Positions 58,522 to 64,000 of a stretch of 64,000 bases of DNA are shown here, piece by piece; position 1 is the first letter of the stretch, and each line of letters begins with the position of its first letter. Source of the stretch: Streptosporangiaceae bacterium. GTDB lineage: Bacteria > Actinomycetota > Actinomycetes > Streptosporangiales > Streptosporangiaceae. The position numbers were made by a program, and so were the translations under genes. Below the pieces are notes generated by a model that was given only the letters and a program-made list of their open reading frames with translations, searched no databases and was not told the DNA's origin. The stretch lies in assembly GCA_030041275.1 (NCBI GenBank), contig JASHOE010000046.1, positions 1-64,000 on the forward strand, read 5' to 3'.

Positions 58522-59606
58522 ATGCGCGACCAAGGCAGCCGAAGGCTGATCGCGTTCCGGACTTTGTCGAGTAACGGACAGCTCGTTCGCGTGCTGACCG
58601 GTTACGCACTGTTCATGGTCACCGAGCTCGCGGTGTGGATCGCGATGCTGGTCTACGCCTACGGTCGCGGTGGCGCCACGCTCGCCGGACTGATTGCGGT
58701 TGCGCAACTGGTCCCGGCCGCGATCGCCGCCAAGGTGCCAGCAGCCGCCTACGTGGCGGCGGTCGTCGCTTCCACTGCGGTCGCCACCACGCGGCCTGCC
58801 CAGGCCGCGGTGGTCTCCGCGGTCAGCGTGAGTGCTGACCCGCTCCCGGATGACTCCACGTCCGAGAACGAGTCGAGCCTTCGGGAAGCTCTGCGGCTGG
58901 TCGTTTTCCGGCCCGGGCTGCGGCTGATGGTGACGCTGCTGACCGCAGCGGTACTCGCGGCCAGTTGAGCCCCGTGCTGGTTGGCCGTCGGCTCGGTAAG
59001 CCGATTCTCGGCTCGGCGCTGGCCCTGAGTGCGGCTATGGCCATGCTTGCTGTTGACGCAGGGCTGGCGGGCACGATCGTGTTGCTTGCGGCGATCGGGG
59101 CGAGCAGTCAGCTCCTGAACGTGGCGACTCGGACGCTGCTGCAGCGGTCCGTGCCGGCGCATCTCATTAGCCGGATCTTCGGCATCCAGGAAGGTCTGTA
59201 TATGGCGGGGCTCGCGGCCGGCAGCTTGCTGGTGCCGCTACTGGTGTACCTGGGCGGCAGCAAGCTGGCGCTGATCGGCACCGCCGCCGTCTTGCCGCTG
59301 GCCGCCCTGGCTTGCGGACGCAGCCTGTTCAAGCTGGACGCAGAGGCTCCGGTCCCGGTGGTGGAGATCTCGCTGCTGAGGTCGCTCCCGTTGTTCGCAG
59401 ACCTACCTGTTCCCGCAATCGAAGGCCTCGCCGCCGCGCTCACGATGGTCGAGATGGCGCCGGGAGATGTGCTGATCCGGCAGGGCGACGAAGGAGACGC
59501 CTACTACGTCATCGCGGCTGGCGAGTTCGACGTGTTCCAGGACGATGAGTTCCGGCGGCGGTCTCGGCCACGCACCCACCCACCTGCAAGCCAGCCGGAT
59601 TGCTGA
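58522..59606 (+). pseudogene. decayed MFS transporter fused to a cyclic-nucleotide-binding domain
   Basis: Two abutting frames (58522-58968 and 58965-59606) encode pieces of one gene. The first has an MFS start (L-T-G-Y-A-L-F-M-V-T-E-L-A-V-W-I-A-M-L-V-Y-A) that jumps from A-A-I-A-A to V-P-A-A-A-Y-V-A-A-V-V-A-S-T-A, losing several helices, and later S-L-R-E-A-L-R-L-V-V. A stop follows at 58966. The second resumes with V-L-V-G-R-R-L-G-K-P and further helices. It ends in a cNMP-binding segment (M-A-P-G-D-V-L-I-R-Q-G-D-E-G-D-A-Y-Y-V-I) that is cut off after F-D-V-F-Q-D. At least three deletions or truncations are needed to explain this, so no functional transporter remains. Confidence 0.75.
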
Positions 59607-59697
59607 GACACGCCTCGCGACGGGCGGTGACCAGCATGACCCGGACCGTCGGCAAGCAGGTGATGCCATCACGGGCTAGCCCACGCCTGCGACCTGG

Positions 59698-60075
59698 TTA
59701 GCGATACTCGTGGCTCAGGTCAACAATGCAGAAGCGATTCCCGTCGGGGTCTTCCAGCACGATGAAGTCCGGATCCTCCGGGTAGCTGTCCCAATCGACC
59801 CGACGGGCGCCGAGCGACACCAGCCTGGCCGCCTCTGCCTCTTGATCGCTGGCGTCGGCGGCGTGCAGGTCGATGTGCAGCCGCGGGTGAGTACCCGGCG
59901 GCGTCTGACTGAGCTGGAGGGCGATTGCCGGGCCCGCTGTGTTAGGTGGCATGAGCACGTTCGCCCATCCGCCGAACCCGTCCTCGCGCAGCGTGTAGCC
60001 GAGGGCCGCTGACCAGAACCCAGCTGCTCGCTGAACATCGGCAACTCCGAGCACCAGCACGCCGAAATTCACCAC
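59698..60075 (-). CDS. VOC-family (glyoxalase-like) protein
   Basis: From a GTG at 60075, the 125-residue protein matches a VOC domain: V-L-G-V-A-D-V-Q-R-A-A-G-F-W-S-A-A-L-G-Y at about 9-28, L-H-I-D-L-H-A-A-D near 70-78, and F-I-V-L-E-D-P-D-G-N-R-F-C-I-V-D near 104-119. Candidate metal ligands include the His residues in the second half and Asp119. Upstream in-frame residues (to 60165) do not look like the family. Substrate unknown. Confidence 0.85.
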   Translation of the reverse strand: MVNFGVLVLGVADVQRAAGFWSAALGYTLREDGFGGWANVLMPPNTAGPAIALQLSQTPPGTHPRLHIDLHAADASDQEAEAARLVSLGARRVDWDSYPEDPDFIVLEDPDGNRFCIVDLSHEYR

Positions 60076-60329
60076 GGCGCCGAGTGTAATCACAAACGAC
60101 CGACCGGCCGCTGAGGCCGTTTGCCGAACCAACGCCATGGCGCCGGGCCCAGTGCGACGCCGCAACGGCCGTTCTCAAGATTAGGTGGCCCCCGGAAGCG
60201 AAGCCAGCGAGCCGAACTTACGCTCGCTCTGCATCCGGAGAGTGAGAAAGATCAATTCCCGATGTATTGATTTCCCGATCGATCCCTCCGGCATGACAGC
60301 AGGGCACCGTTAACAGGAGGGGAGCGGCT

Positions 60330-62093
60330 ATGACTGAGAGCAACGGAGATGGCGGCGTTTCCAGGCGCCGGTTGCTTGCTGGGGCTGGCGCGGCGGGAGC
60401 CGGGCTAGCGGCGGCATCGGCCGGGGTGCTGCCCGGCTTAGCCACATCGGCGCGGGCCGCTGCTTTAGCTCCCGCAGGCTCAGCTCACGGACTTCCGCCG
60501 GGTGCACCGGCCAACAGCATGCTGTTCGGCCGGATTTTCCCGCAGTTTCCTCCGTTCGCGGCTGACACATCGGTCGTACGAGAGGCGCTACTCGAGGTCG
60601 GCGTGCAGGGCGGCATCATGGACGCCCAGGACGACCTGGCCGCCGGGCCGAAGGCGCTGATCGTTGACCCGACTGTCAACGGCAACCCGACTGCTACGAA
60701 TCCCTACGGGACCAATCCCGACAACCCGACGATGACGGCAGGCTCCACCTTCGTCGGGCAGTTCACCGACCACGACATCACGTTCGATCAGACGTCGCAG
60801 CTTGGCGTCACGACGAATCCGCTTACCTCGCCCAACACCCGCACTCCGGCGCTGGACCTGGACTCGGTGTTCGGCGGCGGGCCCGCGATCAGCCCGAACC
60901 TCTACGTGTCTAACCCGGACGGCAGCGCCGGTCCAGCCCTCAAGATCGGCACGGGCGGAGTGCACGAGGACATCCCGCGCACGCCCAACGGCGACGGGAC
61001 CTACACGGCGATACTGAGCGACCCGCGCAACGACGAGAACCTGATGATCGCAGGTCTGCACTGCGCCCACATCTTGTTCTACAACCGGGTGCTCGGCGAT
61101 CTGGGCAGCATGAACCTCAGCAGGTTTCCCTCCGCCCGCGGCGCAGACACCGCAGTCGGCTACCTCCAGTACCTGATCGCCCGCGAGGTGACGCTGTGGC
61201 ACTACCAGTGGCTGCTGGTGAACGAGCACCTGCCGCAGATTGCCGGGCAGGCGGTGGTCAGCGACGTGCTCGCCCGCGGCAACAAGTTCTACCGGCCGCC
61301 GCCCGGCGACGCGTTCATGCCGATCGAGTTCGGCGCCGCGTGCTACCGGTTCGGCCACTCCATGGCGCGGCCGTCGTACCGGGCCAATTTCACCTCCGGC
61401 ACGGGGGACAGTACCAACCCGGCGGCCGATCCTTTCTTTGGCCTGCTCTTCGATGCCACTGAGCCGAACTTCAACGGCCCGATCAATTACGACCGCGACG
61501 ACCTGCTCGGCGGCTACCCCGCGCCCAACCGCTACATCGGCTGGCAGACCTTCTTCGATCTCGGAGACGGCCAGGTCAAGAACAACAAGAAGATCGACAC
61601 GACGATCTCCTCGGTCATGTTCACCCTGCCGGTGCCGGCTATCGCCCCGCACACCCAGACCTCGCCCACCGTGCTGCCGCAGCGCAACCTGCTGCGTCAG
61701 CTCACCTGGAGCCTGCCCTCCGGCCAGTCCATCGCCGTCGCCATGGGCACCACCCCGCTGACCGCCACCGACCTGGCTGACATCGGCTCGGTGTATGCGC
61801 CGTTCGCCACCAGCACGCCGCTGTGGTACTACATCCTCGCCGAGGCCAAGCTGGCAACCGACGGCCTGACGCTCGGGCCGGTCGGTGGCCGGATCGTCGC
61901 CGAGACCCTCATCGGCCTGCTGCGCGCAGATCCCACCAGTTACCTGTCGGTCTACCCAAAGTTCACCCCCTTCCTCGGCACAGACCTGACCATGGGACCA
62001 ACCCCTGACACCAGCATCACCGGGAATCGCAGTTACACCCGCGCCAACTTCCTTTACTACGCAGGAGTCGTCCAGCCAGGCACCTACCGATAA
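60330..62093 (+). CDS. Tat-exported heme peroxidase (animal peroxidase family)
   Basis: The 587-residue protein starts with a twin-arginine signal peptide, S-R-R-R-L-L at 11-16 followed by an Ala/Gly-rich core to about 45. The mature part has the animal-type heme peroxidase signatures. The distal-site segment is Q-F-T-D-H-D at 144-149 (distal His148, heme-linked Asp149), D-P-R-N-D-E-N-L-M is at 231-239, and Y-R-F-G-H-S-M at 339-345 supplies proximal His343. All key residues are present. It should act outside the cell in folded form. AGGAGGGGAGCGGCT precedes the ATG. Bacterial members have been proposed to oxidise halides or phenols; the substrate here is unknown. Confidence 0.92.
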   Translation: MTESNGDGGVSRRRLLAGAGAAGAGLAAASAGVLPGLATSARAAALAPAGSAHGLPPGAPANSMLFGRIFPQFPPFAADTSVVREALLEVGVQGGIMDAQDDLAAGPKALIVDPTVNGNPTATNPYGTNPDNPTMTAGSTFVGQFTDHDITFDQTSQLGVTTNPLTSPNTRTPALDLDSVFGGGPAISPNLYVSNPDGSAGPALKIGTGGVHEDIPRTPNGDGTYTAILSDPRNDENLMIAGLHCAHILFYNRVLGDLGSMNLSRFPSARGADTAVGYLQYLIAREVTLWHYQWLLVNEHLPQIAGQAVVSDVLARGNKFYRPPPGDAFMPIEFGAACYRFGHSMARPSYRANFTSGTGDSTNPAADPFFGLLFDATEPNFNGPINYDRDDLLGGYPAPNRYIGWQTFFDLGDGQVKNNKKIDTTISSVMFTLPVPAIAPHTQTSPTVLPQRNLLRQLTWSLPSGQSIAVAMGTTPLTATDLADIGSVYAPFATSTPLWYYILAEAKLATDGLTLGPVGGRIVAETLIGLLRADPTSYLSVYPKFTPFLGTDLTMGPTPDTSITGNRSYTRANFLYYAGVVQPGTYR

Positions 62094-62168
62094 CGCTCAC
62101 GCTGCCCGCGCTTGCGCAACCGAGCATTAGAGCCGAAGTCGCCCACTCTGGCGCGTCCGACTCGCTCT

Positions 62169-63005
62169 CTAGCTGACTACGGCCGTTTTGCTGTGTCCGT
62201 CGGCCGGAAAAGCGAGCGCGAGCGCGTGCGCGATGGCGGCAGCACGGATGGCGTAACCGGCGGAGGTGTAGTGAATGCCGTCGGAGAGGTGCCAGCCCGG
62301 TTGAACCATGCCCGCCCAGTTGAAGATCCGCATGTTCGGGTAGTGCGCGCTGGCCTGGACCAGCGCGCTGTTCCACTGCTGCATGTTGGACTCGGCCCAG
62401 GGCCCGCTGGTCAGGTCGGTCTGGGTATTCACCCACAGGACCGGCTCGCCGTGCACCGCCGCCATCATCTCGGCAATTCTCGTCTGCATGCCCACATTCG
62501 AGCCGACATCGATGTTTGCGGCATCGTTGGTGCCCAGCGCGATTACCCAGCAGCCCCGGTACCCCGCGCTGTACCAGCCGGTGGCGACGAGGTAACCGTT
62601 CTGCTGGCCGGGAAGCTCCTCGACGATGGAGCGGCCCCCGGAAGCGTCGATCTGCACGTGCCGGACACCCACGTCTCGGTACTGCGCGGCCAGCCGCTGT
62701 GCTGCGTCGGGCAGCGACGCCGGGGAGACCATGCCTACGGACGTGGAGTCGCCGATGTGGGCGACCGATGTGCAGGAGGTTCGCAGGCCCGCCGCTGACA
62801 GGGCCGCCGGGGAACGAGACGTCTTCAGTCGAGCGGGCGTGGTGGCAGCAGCCGTGGCCTTGGGCCCGGCGAACAAACCGCCGAAAGCCGCACCGGCGAA
62901 GCCGAGGATCAGGGCCGCGACGACAACGGCTGCGAATGCGCCAGCGCGGTGCCGGGACAGCAGGCCGTTCCGTGTCTGGCTGGGGTCGGCACCTCGCCTG
63001 CGCAT
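62169..63005 (-). CDS. secreted or membrane-anchored SGNH/GDSL hydrolase
   Basis: The 278-residue protein has an N-terminal hydrophobic helix at about 21-47, preceded by basic residues, serving as signal or anchor. The SGNH blocks follow: block I H-I-G-D-S-T-S with Ser87, block III A-L-G-T-N-D with Asn, and block V S-D-G-I-H-Y-T with catalytic Asp and His. Gly of block II is in S-G-G-R-S. The protein should be an extracytoplasmic esterase, lipase or carbohydrate deacetylase. It is convergent with the peroxidase gene, only 75 bases apart. Confidence 0.9.
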   Translation of the reverse strand: MRRRGADPSQTRNGLLSRHRAGAFAAVVVAALILGFAGAAFGGLFAGPKATAAATTPARLKTSRSPAALSAAGLRTSCTSVAHIGDSTSVGMVSPASLPDAAQRLAAQYRDVGVRHVQIDASGGRSIVEELPGQQNGYLVATGWYSAGYRGCWVIALGTNDAANIDVGSNVGMQTRIAEMMAAVHGEPVLWVNTQTDLTSGPWAESNMQQWNSALVQASAHYPNMRIFNWAGMVQPGWHLSDGIHYTSAGYAIRAAAIAHALALAFPADGHSKTAVVS

Positions 63006-63154
63006 CGAGACTCCGTTCTCTGTCCCTCAGCTCAACGCCTCGTTCTTGACGGCCGATTCCTGTGAGATGTCTGCTGCGCACTGATTGTGATGCTCGTCAC
63101 GGCAACGCAGGCCGGGTTAGCCTCGGTCAGGCGCAGACGGACCAGGAGGCGTGA

Positions 63155-64000
63155 ATGACAGCGGGCTTTACTTCCAAGAACGTCGGCATCGACGGGCTTA
63201 CGTTCCACTACGCCGACTGGGGTGGCAGTGGGGCACCGCTCGTGATGTTGCACGGGCTGTCTGGTCACGCCCGCACCTGGGACCACACAGCCGCGGCCCT
63301 GAGCGGCCGGTATCACGTGCTTGCCCTTGATCAGCGCGGCCACGGTGATACCGACTGGGCGCCTCAGTACGGCCTCCGGCCGATGGCCAAAGATCTTCTG
63401 GGCTTCCTGGACGCTCTGGACCTAGGCGAAGTGACGCTGATGGGGCTGTCCATGGGCGGGCTGGTCTCCTTCGTCTTCGCCGCGGCTCACTCCGACCGCG
63501 TCACCCGAATGGTGATCATGGACATCGGCCCGGAGATCGCTCCCGCGGGGTCTGCGAACGTTGCCAGCAGCCTGGCCGCCAAAGACGTCTTCAGCTCAGT
63601 GGAGGAGGCATTCGCGCAGGCGCGGGCGGCCAACCCGCGACCGACGGACGCGACGCTCCGCCACCGGGTGACGCATAATCTGCGTCCGCTCTCAGACGGC
63701 ACGCTCACGTTCAAATATGACAAGGACCTCCGGCGCAACCCCAGGGCGCTGTTCGACCACACGCCCGATGAATTGTGGGCAGCCTGGCGGGCCGTGAGCT
63801 GTCCGGTGCTGCTCGTGCGCGGCGCTGATAGCGATGTTCTCGCCGCCGACACCGCGCAGCGGATGCTGGCGGAGAACCCGAACGTGAGCTTCGCCAGCAT
63901 CCCGGACTGCGGCCACAGCATCACGCTCGATCGTCCGGACGGGCTGCTGGAGGTGGTCACTCCCTGGCTAGCCGCCACCGCGGCCGGACAGCCGGCCTGA
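63155..64000 (+). CDS. alpha/beta hydrolase
   Basis: The 281-residue protein has L-V-M-L-H-G-L-S-G-H-A-R-T-W at 29-42, D-Q-R-G-H-G-D-T near 59-66, and nucleophile Ser99 in G-L-S-M-G-G. The acid lies in R-G-A-D-S-D near 224 and the His in D-C-G-H-S-I-T near 251. The fold and triad are complete and resemble haloperoxidase/epoxide-hydrolase-like enzymes; with Ser as nucleophile it is an esterase-type rather than a dehalogenase or epoxide hydrolase. ACCAGGAGGCGTGA precedes the ATG. The gene ends at the last base of the window. Confidence 0.93.
   Translation: MTAGFTSKNVGIDGLTFHYADWGGSGAPLVMLHGLSGHARTWDHTAAALSGRYHVLALDQRGHGDTDWAPQYGLRPMAKDLLGFLDALDLGEVTLMGLSMGGLVSFVFAAAHSDRVTRMVIMDIGPEIAPAGSANVASSLAAKDVFSSVEEAFAQARAANPRPTDATLRHRVTHNLRPLSDGTLTFKYDKDLRRNPRALFDHTPDELWAAWRAVSCPVLLVRGADSDVLAADTAQRMLAENPNVSFASIPDCGHSITLDRPDGLLEVVTPWLAATAAGQPA

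Noticed and set aside
1..64000. CRISPR arrays, insertion sequences, prophage
   Set aside because: No regularly spaced direct repeats, no intact transposase and no phage structural genes were seen; the only mobile trace is the integrase relic at 4.4 kb.

Overview
This 64 kb window comes from a very GC-rich actinobacterial chromosome. Evidence for that is the codon use, frequent GTG/TTG starts with GGAGG-type ribosome binding sites, two very large LuxR-type ATPase regulators, several ECF sigma/anti-sigma pairs and a set of probable F420-dependent enzymes (two luciferase-like oxidoreductases, a Ddn-type reductase, an F420-NADP reductase-like protein). A free-living soil lineage such as Streptosporangiales, Catenulisporales or Frankiales fits, but the sequence alone does not fix the genus. 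No ribosomal RNA, CRISPR array, intact transposase or prophage was seen. One tRNA (Thr, anticodon GGT) lies at 2835-2907.

Layout. 1-8.5 kb: surface/secreted proteins, tRNA-Thr, a CBS-domain protein, a decayed integrase joined to an AraC-type tail, an M24-fold hydrolase with altered metal ligands, a nucleotidyltransferase and a serine beta-lactamase-like hydrolase. 9-14 kb: a LuxR ATPase regulator and an alpha/beta hydrolase. 14-20.3 kb: an ECF sigma factor with a mini zinc anti-sigma protein, divergent from a secreted beta-propeller protein, its truncated tandem copy, a DUF4331 protein, an NHL-type propeller and a TIM-barrel protein. 20.6-24 kb: a second sigma/anti-sigma pair, an SRPBCC-SRPBCC-ArsR operon with a clear promoter/operator, and a SnoaL-like protein. 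24-30 kb: an SDR and an alpha/beta hydrolase diverging from a two-site operator, a second LuxR ATPase regulator, a dead phosphotransferase gene, and a TetR regulator with its operator. 30-36.3 kb: a catabolic-looking group (Ddn reductase, acyl-CoA ligase, LLM oxidoreductase, CoA-binding synthetase-like protein, Rieske oxygenase). 36-43 kb: small membrane proteins, a frameshifted collagen-like gene, a PH-domain membrane protein, a disulfide reductase, an F420 reductase-like protein and a VOC protein. 43-49.6 kb: two MFS exporters flanking an LLM oxidoreductase, then an NHL protein with an amidohydrolase. 49.7-50.8 kb: a three-gene nitrile hydratase/thiocyanate hydrolase-like operon with a split beta subunit. 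51-64 kb: hydrolases, a Gfo/Idh dehydrogenase, a fatty-acid desaturase, GntR and LuxR regulators around strong hairpins, a methyltransferase, a decayed MFS-cNMP gene, a Tat-exported heme peroxidase and an SGNH hydrolase.

Two themes stand out. First, self-contained regulatory units with legible operators (ArsR at 22.0 kb, TetR at 30.1 kb, an unknown regulator at 24.95 kb, GntR at 56.36 kb). Second, an unusual density of genes decaying by internal deletion or single-base frameshift (4.4, 29.0, 36.5, 37.7, 58.5-59.6 kb, possibly 51.4 kb). The most interesting candidate system is the split, cobalt-motif nitrile hydratase-like operon, whose domain order matches thiocyanate hydrolase rather than a standard two-subunit nitrile hydratase.
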